From NCBI GenBank assembly GCA_004835665.1, contig RBKR01000026.1, forward strand, positions 1 to 64,000: DNA of 64,000 nucleotides, read 5' to 3'. The position numbers and the translations under genes were made by a program. Shown here in pieces: positions 33,036 to 44,871 of this stretch (positions are counted from its first letter, which is position 1; every line of letters starts with the position of its first letter). This DNA comes from Phoma sp. XZ068. Taxonomy: Eukaryota; Ascomycota; Dothideomycetes; Pleosporales; Didymellaceae. The notes under the pieces are model-generated. The model searched no databases. It saw only the letters and a list, made by a program, of their open reading frames with translations, and was not told the origin of the DNA.

Positions 33036-34248
33036 TGCCGTTGTGCTGGCTACCTAGTCCGACAGTGTGGTCTATCGATAGTCAAGCGCGATGTGCTGGC
33101 CAACGGAATTTGTGAGACGAAAGGACTGGCAAAAATCTAATCCAACGAAGGACCACAGAATATCGGATCTGGAAGTGAAGCGACAATCAAGACATTTGTA
33201 TGCGTACCCGGGCACGGTCATCACGCACTGGGTAGAAAGCTCGTTGTCCCTCCGCGGATAGCAGCGTAGCTTGATGCTGCGGGTATACATGGCCCACCGG
33301 CAAACAAGAAGTCGAGGGGCCTCATGGTGATGCTTGAAGGCAGATGCAGACATGGTCACACAGCGTGGAATGACCGGACGTCGATGAGATGGAGATCATG
33401 GCTATGCATCCAACTGACGCTGCATTACACTACCGCGGTGACAGTTGGATGCATATGCAGTCCCACAGGAGAAACCAACAATTTTCTGGATGAGGTGAAT
33501 CGGCAGGGCTGGGGAACGGGTGCATGCATGCCCAGACCCACGTGTAACATCAAAAGTGCTACGCATTGAGCGATGGATTGACCGCTTAGACCACTCTGCC
33601 TCTGTTTCCTTCAAAATTCCCTTCTTGAGAAAGAGGACGTTAAATTTACGTCACTGCCGCCACTTCCATCCCGTCTCGCTCTGTGACATTTGCAGCGCAG
33701 ACAGGGCGCTTCGTAGGCACACAATTGTTCCCAGCAAGCAGTTGTCGTTGGCTTCCACCAAGCTCACTTGCAAACTTGAGCAAAGAAGCTTATGCAGTGG
33801 CCGTTGACATGCATATCGACTCAGGCAGGTACCCTGCAGGTCTTGCTAAGCCCAGACTGGCTAAGAGATGAGCAGCGTCCCGTTTGAGGGTATCGCACGG
33901 AATTGTGACACAGAAACTGTCCGGTGAAAGCTTCATTGGTATTGCCTCATTTGCACTAACAGCGGCGACATATGCACCTGATTGGCCATCAGTTTCGGTG
34001 CATTCGTCACCGCTCGAAGAGTACATACACTGCTAGTAGCCGATAGATCGTGAGTATCGGATAAGGTACCTAGAGGTCTGGCTGCTCTGATACGAGGAGC
34101 TCACCGACCGACATCGCTGACACGTTTTCCTGTGCATTGGCAAGGAGAGGGATCGGGTGAAGATGAGCTGTGTATGGATCGATGGATATCTGTGTAGCCG
34201 TAACAACGCACACACGATGAGGTTGTTCGCGAGCCGGGATATGGCCAG
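33036..34248. other. intergenic, no gene recognised
   Basis: About 1.2 kb upstream of the forkhead gene and downstream of cactin. No recognisable coding sequence. Confidence 0.55.
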
Positions 34249-36055
34249 CTACTTTCGATAGTAGACCTGCAAAGAGTCAGCATGAGCGCCAATGTGACAC
34301 CAAGAGGACTTGCCTTTTTGAACTGGAAGTGCAGTTGCAATATGCCCTGCGCCGCGTTAGCCAGTGTATTCGGTGGATGATATCAGTAGCGTGAGGTGGC
34401 GTAGTACGACTGAGCTGTCAGGCACTCACCTTGTCGAAACTGCTTTTGAAGCCGCGCTCCCGTTTGGCACTGTAGTCCCACTCCTTGTCCACGATGCGGA
34501 AGGCCAGATCCTCATAGGGTGGGCCGGCGATGAATCGGATCAGGCACGTGTCCTCCTCACCAGCAGGAGCAAAGGACTCGCCACGCCTGCGTCCGTTCTC
34601 GCGTTCGATCCTGTACGTGGGGGCTTTTGCTTTGTCGACGAGGTCTGGGTAGAAGATGTTGAACTTGTAGCCCTGGACGACCTTGGGTGGTGGGTTGTCG
34701 TGGTCGTAGTGGGTCTGGTTGTACTTGTTCCACTCGTAGCCCATCTGCACACGGTTGAAGTAGCGCGGCTTCCGCGGCTTGTACGTGCCAGCCCACTGCG
34801 GTCGTGCCGTGGTGAGCTGTTCCTCGGCCGTGAAGACCTCCTCGCCCTCTTCGACGCCGCGTGCAACCTCGCGTTCGTAGAGGGCCATGGTTGCCTGCGA
34901 GTAGTCCTCCTTCTCGACGGGCGCAAAGCGTGACGCGCTGACGGTAGCTGCGCCGCTGCTGGCCGGCTTGTTGTTGATCGTCACTTGATCTGAGGCGGCG
35001 TTCTGCGATGGGACGTAGCCGAGTTTCTGGATCTTTCGTCGCTCGCTGGCCTGGTTGTGTCAGTACTGGCGGGCGATTGGGAGGGGCACGGCACTCACAA
35101 TATCGTCCAAAAACTTCTTCTCGTCCATCTGCACGAGCGTCTTGTCCTCGGCATTCAGCTTCAGCGACGGCTTAGGGTCGAGAGAGCCATCGTACGCGAC
35201 TGCAGTCGTTGAAATGTCCCCTAGTTTCTCCTGTAGCTTCTCCTGCACGGACAGGGCAGCCTCTGCCTGTTGTTTTCGCAGCGCCTGTAGCCGCTCCTTG
35301 ACGATCTCCTGCGACACGCGCCGCAGCTTGGCCTTGGCCTTCCATATGCGCAGGTTCCGCAGCAGCTGCTCCCAGTAGTCGAAGTCGATATCCTCGTCCG
35401 AGTCGAGCTTCTTCTTCACCTGCACCTCGAGCGTATCAAGCTGCTCGTATGTCTTGGGCGCGAGCAGCTTGTCGATGTCGGCGGACACGGAATTGGTGCT
35501 GCGCGAGTCGCGTGACGTGCTCGACTTGCGGCGGAGGTCCTTGCAGATGGTCTTGAGGGACTGTAGCAGTTAGCGACGTGGCCCGGGATTGAGTAAGCCA
35601 TGGCTACTCACGCTCCAGTACTCTCTATTGCTGCGGTGCGTCTCCAGCGTGAGGTAGTTTGCAATCTCCTTCTCCAACTCCGACAGCTCCTCGGCGCCAA
35701 GACCTTCCAGCACACCTTCCGGGTCGACGACGTCCAGCTCGTGGTCTTCGACCTCTTCGTCGTGGATGGACTTGGTCGGGTCGATGAAGCGCAGCGTCAC
35801 TGCAAGCCAGTCGATGGGCTTGGCGCGGCCGCCCTTGACGCGCAGGGCGGCCTTCTTCTTCGCCTGCTGCAGCACAAAGCGGTCCTCGTCGGCGACCCAG
35901 GCCTCTTCTGCGGCATTCGTCGACCGCTTCGCTGCATTGTCGTGTGATCTCGAGTCCGCCGAGCGCTTTGCTGGGATAGTCGACGACGGCGGTGGTCGCT
36001 GGGGAGGCCGGTCGCGGCCGTTGCGTTCCCAGGGCGGGGGATTGCGTGATGACAT
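34249..36055 (-). CDS. CACTIN: cactin, spliceosome-associated protein
   Basis: Five exons: 36055-35612, 35560-35099, 35050-34430, 34346-34314 and 34266-34249. The sum gives 525 aa in frame. Introns are 51, 48, 83 and 47 bp; the last has a GC donor (AAG|GCAAGT). The mid-domain begins near WVADEDRFVLQQAKKKAALR and continues through EYWS and LKTICKDLR. The C-terminal cactin domain is unmistakable: PRYFNRVQMGYEWNKYNQTH, YDHDNPPPKVVQGYKFNIFY and LQLHFQFKK. The protein ends VYYRK, matching the aromatic-basic end of the family. Cactin binds spliceosomal components and is needed for accurate splicing and telomere-related functions in fission yeast (Cay1). It lies head-to-head with the XLF gene, 260 bp apart. 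Confidence 0.95.
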
Positions 36056-36315
36056 GCTGTATGGTGTGTGTTGTTGTTGTGTGATATGCTCGTCACACTG
36101 TTGACCATCTCGAAATCTTTGGCAGCCGTGACGTACCTGCCGCAGTCGCCTTCACCGCCCGGGCCCTGCCGCCTAGCGCCTCGGCAGCCTTGCACCTCGA
36201 CCCACTTCGACTCGCACCCAGCTGTAGGCAGCATAATGGTACGCGGGCCTTGGATACATGTAATGAAGAGAGCGCGCCGTGAATCCACACACTTTTCTGC
36301 TAGACCGTGAGTGCC
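36056..36315. promoter_or_regulatory. bidirectional promoter, cactin / XLF
   Basis: 260 bases between divergent start codons. Contains GT-rich sequence near the cactin ATG (GTGTGTTGTTGTTGTGTG) and GC-rich sequence in the middle. No TATA box seen, as is usual for housekeeping genes. Confidence 0.5.
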
Positions 36316-37996
36316 ATGTCGTCCTGGCGCGTCTTGGAGCTCTCAGAGCAGCCTGACGGCGAGCCCATCCCACAGCTGCTCGTCAAGCCAGCCTTCAAGT
36401 CGGACTCGTACACAGTCCATCTCACGTGCTTGACCAACATCTGGAGTGAGGAGCTAGACCTATCCGCAATCGTGGACCGAGCTGTCCAGCAGCAGTCGCC
36501 CATCGAAGTCAGCACACAAGACACGGCCCAGCTTGCTATCCTTCTCGACCATGTCCAGAACTCCCTCGGTAGCTCAGATGATACCGAGTGTCGTCTCACG
36601 CGTGACGGGGCCGATGGAATTACGCTGCACACCACTGCTTGTCTGCCTGAGCCGCTGGACTCCTTGACCTGGAAGTTCCACCTGCAGAAGCGGACAGCGG
36701 TGACTCTAAAAAACGAGCTGATCCTCCCACTGCTTGTTTCGTCGCACATCCAGTATGAACGAATCAATGACCTTGTCACCACCATCGAGAACAAGGACAA
36801 GGCCATTACTCGAATGGTCGATCAATTCGAATCCAGCAATCTGGATCTTGCTGCCGCTTTCCCAAGCATAGGAGGCTTGAAGACGGGCCGCAAGTTGATC
36901 AAACGTGAGCAAGCAGCCAGGCACGTACCCGCCCTCAGACCTTTCCAAACCGATGCCTGGAGGGAAGAGACAGCACAATTGGCAGACTCGGATGTCACAT
37001 CGCTAGGCCTGTTCCAGGAAGCGCTCGTGCAGTGTGCACCGGATGTGCCCTCGAGTCTACAAGCAGAACCTGGCGCCGAACACTGGCTGTCGACAGTACC
37101 GAGTCGTTTGACCTACGCCAAACCTGCCGTCAAGATCAGGACAAGAGAGCCGGCGCCTGTTTTCGAGCCACCGAAGCACGGTCACGAGTCGAGCCCTGTG
37201 GATGACGACACTGAAGATGAGTTCGAGGTACATGAGAATTTCAAGGTCCGTAAGATCTAACATCAACAGCACCAATCAGTACTGACGGTGGACACAGACA
37301 CGAACTATGCCCAAGAAAACTACCAAAGCACGCGAGCCCTCACCGCCGCCAGCCAAAGGAAAGAACGCCGCTGATGAGGGGGACTCTACCGAGGACGATG
37401 AGGACCTTGACGCGCCATCAAAAAGTCAGAGCCAAAGCCACAGCCAGTCTCTTCGCCGTTCGCCGCCGCAGACACGGCAACACAACCTGTCCCCGTCTCC
37501 ACAAGCGCCGGCAGAACCCGCAACATCTCCGCCGCCAGTCAACAAGGCCAAAGGCAAAGGCTTTCGCATAGGAGGGAAAGCAAAGAAAGATACGCCGGAA
37601 GCCGCGAAGCATGAGGAAGTCGTGCCAGAAGACCCGCCTCAAGCTTTGGTGCCGCCGCCTTCTCATGTGGACTCACAAGTTGGTACATCGCCCAAGAAGC
37701 CAAGAAAGCCATTCAGGATTGGAGGCAGGAACAAAGCTGGTCAAGAAGCTGCCTCATCGCAGCAGTATACTACGGCATCACCAACTACAAGCCGCTTCAG
37801 AGATGCCCACTCACCAACACCAAAATCCTCGCCACCACCGATGCCACAAGAAGTCCAGAGAGATGCAACGCCTGCAGCGGAAGTACACGAGGAGACGCCA
37901 GAGGAGAAGGCCGAGCGTAAGAGAGCTGAGCTCAAACGCAGAAATGAGGAGATTGCGAAGAAACAGGCACAGCACAAGAAGAAAAAGCGTTTCTAG
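36316..37996 (+). CDS. xlf1: XLF/Nej1-type non-homologous end-joining factor
   Basis: ATG at 36316 (MSSWRVLELSEQ). The reading continues to 37245, then a 52-bp intron (GTCCGT...CACAG, 37246-37297), then to 37996; 542 aa. The donor is weak but is the only phase-0 donor that joins the two frames. The N-terminal head (PQLLVKPAFKSDSYTVHLTC, and LTWKFHL near 120) and the helical segment with ENKDKAITRMVDQFE match XLF/Nej1, which bridges DNA ends with ligase IV-XRCC4 in the nucleus. The tail is long, Pro/Lys-rich and disordered, with two copies of an FRIGG motif (KGFRIGGK and KPFRIGGR), and ends KKKKRF. The last residues resemble the basic-plus-aromatic Ku-binding tail of XLF. An alternative is two separate genes at 36316-37260 and 37307-37996; the shared theme and splice fit argue for one. 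Confidence 0.85.
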
Positions 37997-38767
37997 GATA
38001 TAGCGCGTGACTAGATACCCCCCATATAAGCATAGCAGCGCGAATTCTCTACAGTGCCTTCCGTCTAGAGTAGGTTGTCCATGTCTTGGCCCTTGTTTGA
38101 TCCAGATGTCCGACTTCGACTGTCGAAGTACACCTTTTCACGATTGGAGAGACTCTCCAGTGACATGTATACCACACCGCCACATAGCAAGATCTTACAG
38201 TGGCAGGATACCTTGTTCGTGATCTACCACGCCCTTTGTCGTCCCTGGACGCTTCAGCGTGTTCATAGCAGATCGTCTTGTTCTACTTGTTTTGCCAGTC
38301 TCTTTCACTTACTTCTCGTTTCGTCGCACTTGAGTCGCTAGCGTGCCTTCCCATCTCTTCACCCCGACGCTGCACTTGCTGATAGAATCCACTTTCTTGT
38401 TCAGTCAACTTGGCAACCTTGACCTTGCAGTGCGTCGCAGGCGACAATCGCTACCAGCCGTTATGTGTTTGTATCACTACCTTTACTTTTCATCCTGTCA
38501 GCACGGCGAACTCAGCCTGATCACCTATTGCGATAAGGTGAAGGCACATGGCGTAGGCGAGCGGTACGTATACGTCAATCAACATGCTGGCAATCACTAA
38601 CAGCCCGCAGAGACAATCTTTCGCAGCACGACATTGGCGCCGGCAGCGACAACAACCAAAAGCCAGACACATTCTCGCCATCATACCGCCCGCCCAAGCC
38701 CGCCTCTGCAAGCAATCGTAGCGCTTCACATTCACATACTCAGCAGCAGCAACAACAGCATCGCATC
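37997..38767. other. intergenic, no gene recognised
   Basis: Downstream of XLF and upstream of the 935-aa gene. The last 150 bases are C/A-rich with a CAGCAGCAGCAACAACAGC run just before the next ATG. Confidence 0.55.
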
Positions 38768-41693
38768 ATGGCAACATTATCCCCCTCCAAGGCTCGTACA
38801 GCACCCGGTTGTGGTCCACCTCCAATCAACCGCGAAAACCACTCGCCTCAGCGCGCTGCTCTTGTCCCACGTTCCGCTCTTCCAGAACCTGGCTGGCAAG
38901 GTTCAGCTAACAACTCCCCACAAACAACATCGTTGTCGGCAGCGGACGCCATGCAGGCATTCAACATTGAGAGTTCACGCGACGGCGCATTCTGGCTTTC
39001 TGCAGAAGGCACTCACCAAGGTACACATTCACTCATCATTCGCTGGCCAATGCTATTTGATCGATGTCATCTAACTCAGTCCCAGATTCATATCACAAAG
39101 CCACATCGACTACTAGCACTTTAGCCCACAATGCTTGCGACTCCGAGGTAGATACTATCCAAGGATCGTCTGAGACTAGTGTCGACATCATCACAGAGCG
39201 ACAGACCAGCTCATACGGAGATGTCAAATCGGCCAGCCCACGCAAGCCCCTTCCTTCGCAATGGCTGCCCCCGTCCAGCTCAGACCTTCCTACGACCACG
39301 CCACGGGCAAGAGCTCACGACGGCACAAAGGACCCCGTGAGTGGCTTCCCGGTCGATTGCAAGACCATTCGAGCTGCGCGCAGTTCATTTGAAATTGGAA
39401 AAGGGCACGCAGACAGAGCTTCTTATCTTACCAAAGAGGCTCTCGATGCTGTTGACGCCAACATCACGTCCTCCACACTACGACACAGTCCAAGCAAGAT
39501 CCAACGCTCGCCAACGAAAGTACCTTGGAACAGACCATCTGTGTCACCGACGATAGGAATGCTACGCCACGGCGCCATATCACCCACTAAATCATCGCCG
39601 CCACGAACAACCAATCTTGCTACTCATGTAGCGGTCGAGCATAGGCGTGCGCCTAGTAGCATTGTCTCTACTGGGGCTACTTCCTTCCATACCGCGCATG
39701 GCTCGCCGGTAAGGAGTCCTGCATTTTCGCATACCAGCTTCTCATCAGCCGAGGAGGACTCCGGCAAACCACACTCGGAATACTTCCATGCCATGGCTGA
39801 CGTTAATGTTGAGCAGATTAACGATCTCAGCAGCAAGCCCAAACCGAGCACATTCAGACCAACAAGTCTTCGAAAGAGAGCCACGAGACCAGACCTTTCG
39901 ATCGTCATTCCACCCCCAGACACTATAATCGATGCTGAACAGGAATCCGCCTCTACTCTAGCATCAAACACAAGCAGTTCAGGTACGAGCTTCGGTCAAA
40001 GCCAGAGTCCGGGACGTGACTACACCTACAATCTCCAGGCTCTAGGCACCGCGCCACGGTCGTCTCGCATTCCCCGCATGTCTATAAGTAAAGGTAGCAG
40101 TGCTCGTGCTCCTACTTTGAGTTCGACCTTGAAGCAAACGAAGTCTACTCAAACCTTGCGAACACCCAAGACTACCAAAGACAGAGTAGATACGGATCGC
40201 GGGATTAAATCCAAGGCTATCGGGATGAAGCCTATGCGTCATGTTCGCACTGTTGACAGCACAGGCTCGACGCCAGTTCAATCTGACCGTGTGAGTTGTA
40301 ACTCCCGCATACCCGTAGGTCTCGTTAGAGCAGTGGCACCAGGAACAGAACTTACAGTGTGCACTGGCGATGTTCATCTGCTCACTTCATATCTGCAGGA
40401 CACGGCGCTTGGAGTTCTTGAATCAGGTGACTGTCCTCCTGCATCTTCGACACAGTCACGAGCAACAAGCAACTCTACTGTCAGAGCACCTGAAGCTGAC
40501 AACGACTCTCCCTCCAACTATGGTCCAAGGAAGGTAGAGGGAGTAGGTACGTCATCTTCCAGAAATCAGTCTTTGGGTGTGGTATACAAACTGACGAATG
40601 CAGTCAATGTTCACTCGAGCGACGCAGACGATGAGTACGACGACTCTGCATTCTCTGCAAGAAGCGCAAATGACGACCTGAATAATGTTCTACTATCAAA
40701 GGGTGGAAGTGCACAGTACAGTCCCAGCTTGCGTTGTCCGACCCCCAGCGAGGCATCCATGCAGTCTAGTTCAGCCTCCGACTTGCGCGCTACCGCAAGA
40801 GAGTTTGTTCCTGCTGGCACTTTGGAACCTAAGAGTACGTTAAGACCTCTACTCTTCACTACAAGAATACTAATCTTGCTCTAATAGACCTTGTTCACGA
40901 CGAGGCTGCTGAAACCCCTTCTCTACCCGATATGTATGCATTGGATGGCTATGGCATTCCTTGGTTCTACCACATGTACCCAGTTCCATACATCTTTCCT
41001 CCCATATATACAAGTGGCCGGCCGAAATCACCGAAGAAGCTTCGACCCCGGAAGCAGCGCTCAAATTTGATCTTACCTCTCGGCGATACGAACGGCCGGT
41101 ACGATGAGCTCCCAGCTATGAGGGCGGGAGCTTCGGCGTGTACTCCCGTTGTATCTGCCTACCAGCTTGAGGAGACCAGCGAGCATAGAGCCACATCCCA
41201 TCTCCAGGATCCCGCAGCTGCTTCAATGAAGGTGTCTGCCTCAGATGCCGAGACCTATGTACAGCCCTCTGACATCCCCTTCTCCACGCAGTTCGACATG
41301 ATTTCTCGCCAAGCTACATTTCAAATAAGCCCCAACACTACACGACGTCCACAGGTTGACCTGACAGCCATACGAAACGTTCCCTTACAGGTTCCTTCAA
41401 ACCAGAGTCACATTCAAGGCTACAACACAGTGCCTTCTCGACGTCGCGGCTATCGACAAGCTGGCAATGGGCTGTACGGCGGTCGCGGCAATGTTGGCGT
41501 ACCCCTATACGCAACTGTCCCCTTCCCTTCCCCTCTTCCGCCAATGGGGCGTCCCGCCGAACATGTCAGCAGCGGCCACAAGGCATACGTAGGATACACA
41601 GTTGGAACTCAGGCTTGTGGTACAATCGAGATTGAAAGGGCCGCTGAACAAGGTGGTGGTCAAGCCTGCAACACTTGTGAGCCAGACCATTGA
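38768..41693 (+). CDS. large low-complexity protein of unknown function
   Basis: Three exons, 38768-39020, 39086-40834 and 40888-41693, with introns of 65 bp (GTACAC...CCCAG) and 53 bp (GTACGT...ATAG); 935 aa, frame closes. The protein is Ser/Thr/Pro-rich and mostly disordered, with short basic patches (KIQRSPTKV, GMLRHGAISPTKSSP) that look like SP-type phosphorylation or microtubule-associated motifs. A more ordered C-terminal segment follows exon 3's start: MYALDGYGIPWFYHMYPVPY. A further possible 57-bp intron without a stop lies at 40547-40603. I do not recognise the family. A cytoskeletal or cell-cycle role is conceivable from composition only. Confidence 0.75.
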
Positions 41694-41932
41694 ATACACC
41701 ACAAAGTGATTCTGGAAAGGCAGTCGCTCTTTTGGGGAGTTGGATCAAACTTATTGGTATTGGATATGTACTTCAAAGGCATGTCCGCCGGTCTTTGGGA
41801 GTGGCTTTGGTATAAAGTTAGGGTTGGCATTCGTTTGATTATAGTTGTATTGGATAGAGCGCAATGAAATTGGATGAGACTATCGTCAGTGAAGTGATGT
41901 GAGTTTCTTTTACTTTGCAGCAATCTTCCGTA

Positions 41933-43144
41933 CTATAACGGCAGTAACCACTTCCCAAAGTCAAACGCACTCTCGGCCTTCCCAGCTGCAAGTCCTGCCG
42001 CTTTCAAGCTTCGCCAATTAACATCATTGATTCCAACCTCATAGTCCCACCCCTGGTGCGGATCAGCATTCGGCAAAATCTGCCAGTAGAACCACGGAAT
42101 CCCCGCGCCATCAATCTGAGCAGCCCAATTCTTTATACTCGCATCCCGCGTGCTGACACCGAGCGGACTCCCACCATTGCAGTTATTATTGCTAGCATCC
42201 GTATAGCACGCACCCCACTCCTGCATAATGAGTTTCTTCCCTGCGGCCTGGGCGCGATCAACATACGTTTTCAACTTGGCGGTGTCCAAGTCGCCGACTC
42301 CATAGGCGTGGATGGCGAGGACGTCCAGCGCGGCGCAGGAAAAGTAGGCGTCTAGCAGCGAGTTTGCGAGGTAGGCGCCGCCGCCGGTGGAGATGAGGAT
42401 GTTTTTGTTTCCTGAGAGAGAGGATTGTAGGGTGTTGGCCATGGTGCATTGCCATGATGCGAGGGCGGAGGGGTTGCCCTGCATTCATACATTAGTTGTG
42501 TTTTGAGTGGATCGGTTGGTTAGATTGGTGGGTTTGTGTATTTACCTGTGGGTGCATGGCTTCATTCTGCGCTTCAAACGCGAATATATACTCTGAACTC
42601 TGCGCCCACGTTTTCCCATTCGTGGGATTCACGTGCGCGAGGACGTGGGCTATGCGCGTCTTGAACTGCGCGATTGCGTCGGCGTTGGTATAGAAGTCCC
42701 CCGTGCCGTACCATTTCCCGTAGAAGTCGCTGTTGGCTTCGAGCGAGTTGTAGCTGTGTATTGAGATGAGGAGTTTTATCCCGTAGGTGTGCGCTTTTAC
42801 CATTAATTTTGTCGAGCCGGTTGAGTACCGTGTCGTTCCATGCTGAGGGGGAGTCGTCTTGGAGGCTGGGGAAGGTGTCGATGGGGGTGCCCTTTGTGGT
42901 TTGGGTTTGGCCTGAGAGTGTCAGTGTTGTTGGTGGGAGGGCTGGGGGTGAAGCTACCGTCGAGCCACACGCGTAGTACTTTTACGCCGGCGCTCTGCAA
43001 GCCTTCGAGGAGAGTGGTCTGTTGGGCCTCTTTCAAGCCAGCTGCGTAGTATAGATTGGATGCGGAAAAGGACTTTGCAGCAAACGCGGTGTGGAAGGAT
43101 GCGAGGCTGAAGAGCGCTCCGGTCAGCAAAGTTGAGAACTTCAT
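41933..43144 (-). pseudogene. secreted GH5-like glycoside hydrolase with an apparent frameshift
   Basis: Exons 43144-42958, 42911-42546 and 42478-41933, introns 46 bp (GTAGCT...CTCAG) and 67 bp (GTAAAT...TGCAG). Signal peptide MKFSTLLTGALFSLASFHTA. The protein reads LYYAAGLKEAQQTTLLEGLQ, KVLRVWLDG, then QTQTTKGTPIDTFPSLQDD after the first intron. FEAQNEAM holds the acid/base Glu and IMQEWGACY the nucleophile Glu, as in GH5 mannanase-like enzymes; the end is WFYWQILPNADPHQGWDYEV. The exon sum is one base over a whole number of codons. The frame changes between RLDK and MVKAHTYG near 42,804-42,812, where AAAATTAATGG carries one extra base. It is either a recent frameshift or a sequencing error; the rest of the gene is intact. 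Confidence 0.8.
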
Positions 43145-44871
43145 GATGCCTGTCGAATTGTTGTTTTCAAAGATCGATACTCAATAGCTATCACAAAGTC
43201 CTTGATATCCTCTTCTCTTCGTTCAAACCATAACGGTGCTGACCGCTCATAGTTGCATCGGACGGAGATCGACATGCCGAATGGGGAACGGATAGTGTAA
43301 GGCTGAAACGCACGACTCCGCATCGCGCGCTCCGAACCGCGATCTCTTCATTCTAAACCTTGGACATCGTTACATTTGCTGGGGTAGTAATGCATCGTAA
43401 GGAAGACTTCAGTAATTGTCAAGGGAACTTGTACGGAGAGCTCGCAGCGATTGGCTGGGAAGGAGAGGTGCCGGAGAGGTTCATCTTTAAGGCTGCGTTA
43501 GCAGTACACTTGAATGTTGATCCGGAAATTCCGAGCGTAAGACGGGTGTCACTCGTGATGAGGTGTTGGTCGAAAAAGCGGGTGATAGCTTGTGATACCG
43601 GGTCGGCCCAGTAGAGGACTTCTTCGGCAACAGAAGTGTCTGCGATAGAAGTCTAGGCAATTCCCTGCTGTAACATTGCTTGAATCTGTACTTCCATTGC
43701 TGCACCGGGTATGCAAGTTTAGTTTTCGGCAAGAGTCCGGACGTTGAACCAGAACGATTGTGGTTGAAGGTTGGGTCGCGTGTTGTTCAAAAAGCCATGC
43801 CCAGCCGCAGTGCGTGTTCCATCCGTAGAGGCCGCCATCTACAACTCCATGCTAATTCGAGTCCCAGAAGTGGGTGGCATTGGCTGATTCCAGGTGTAAT
43901 TCCTTGTCGACTTGCTGATCGCTGTTGAGTTCGCCGTAATTCCACACTGTGGTAATGCCCGAGTATAGAACCTGTCCCAGTCCAAGAAAGGAGAGCCCTC
44001 CTTTACCTGCTTGCTTTACCGGCTTTCAGACAGCCTTCAAGACGAGATACATGCAGCTATAGGCCGCTGCTTATGAGTTATTCCAATGACGAGCCTGATA
44101 TTCGGCGGCTTCCGTGTGCATTAGACGTGCTCTATTTTCTCCTGGCCATCTTCATTGTTATAATCACTCACTGCGGGGTTGTCGATCGTACCGTGGACGC
44201 TGCAAAGAACTCTACCTTCGCCCACATGAGGTACCACTATGCGAGACTTCTCCAGATCGAAGTGAGGTCTAGTGAAACGATTCATTGCTTTCAAAATGTC
44301 AGGGCACAGACTGCTTACATCGGGTGAGAGGTCTTAGTATCATTTAAGCTAGCACTTTGGGCCCAGGTTCGTATCGATAGATCTCCCCGATCATGTTATC
44401 GAGTGTGTCTACCGTACGCGGATAGTCCCTCAGTGGCAACTTTGCTACTTTACGTTGCGAAACACTAAACCTGGTCTGGTAGTCTTTCGTTGCATTATCG
44501 AAACCTAGAGCTCGCTTAAATGCTCGATTTAGCAGCGTATCTTCTGCGGGCTGACAACTTGGCACTTTACACATTTAACCGGGAAGGAGGGTAAACTGTA
44601 TCGCCAATTTTTGAGCACATTTGAGCATGTTTAATACATAGTCTTTCATCGATCATGAACGGTGGGCGCGATAATTGTAACTCGTCGGACGTCAGTGTCA
44701 GCACATGTGTTCTGGCGGCTTTCACTGATAACGAAGATTCCCAGGTCGATACAGCCTCATACCATCACACATTGAGTACCAATAGGATTTTACGGGTTTC
44801 TCAAAGAGTCGCCATTATTCCTATACTAAATTCACGTATCGTCGTACCCCACGTGTTGCACTTTAAACACC
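43145..44871. other. 1.7 kb without a convincing gene
   Basis: Short frames at 44,073-44,327 (plus) and 44,344-44,574 (minus; starts MCKVPSC, ends YEPGPKVLA) could be gene remnants, but neither shows a recognised domain. The last part is the methyltransferase promoter. Confidence 0.5.

Noticed and set aside
44073..44327. 84-codon frame with a hydrophobic segment (LYFLLAIFIVIIT)
   Set aside because: Isolated, with no recognisable family, promoter or splice partner; kept only as a note in the intergenic entry.
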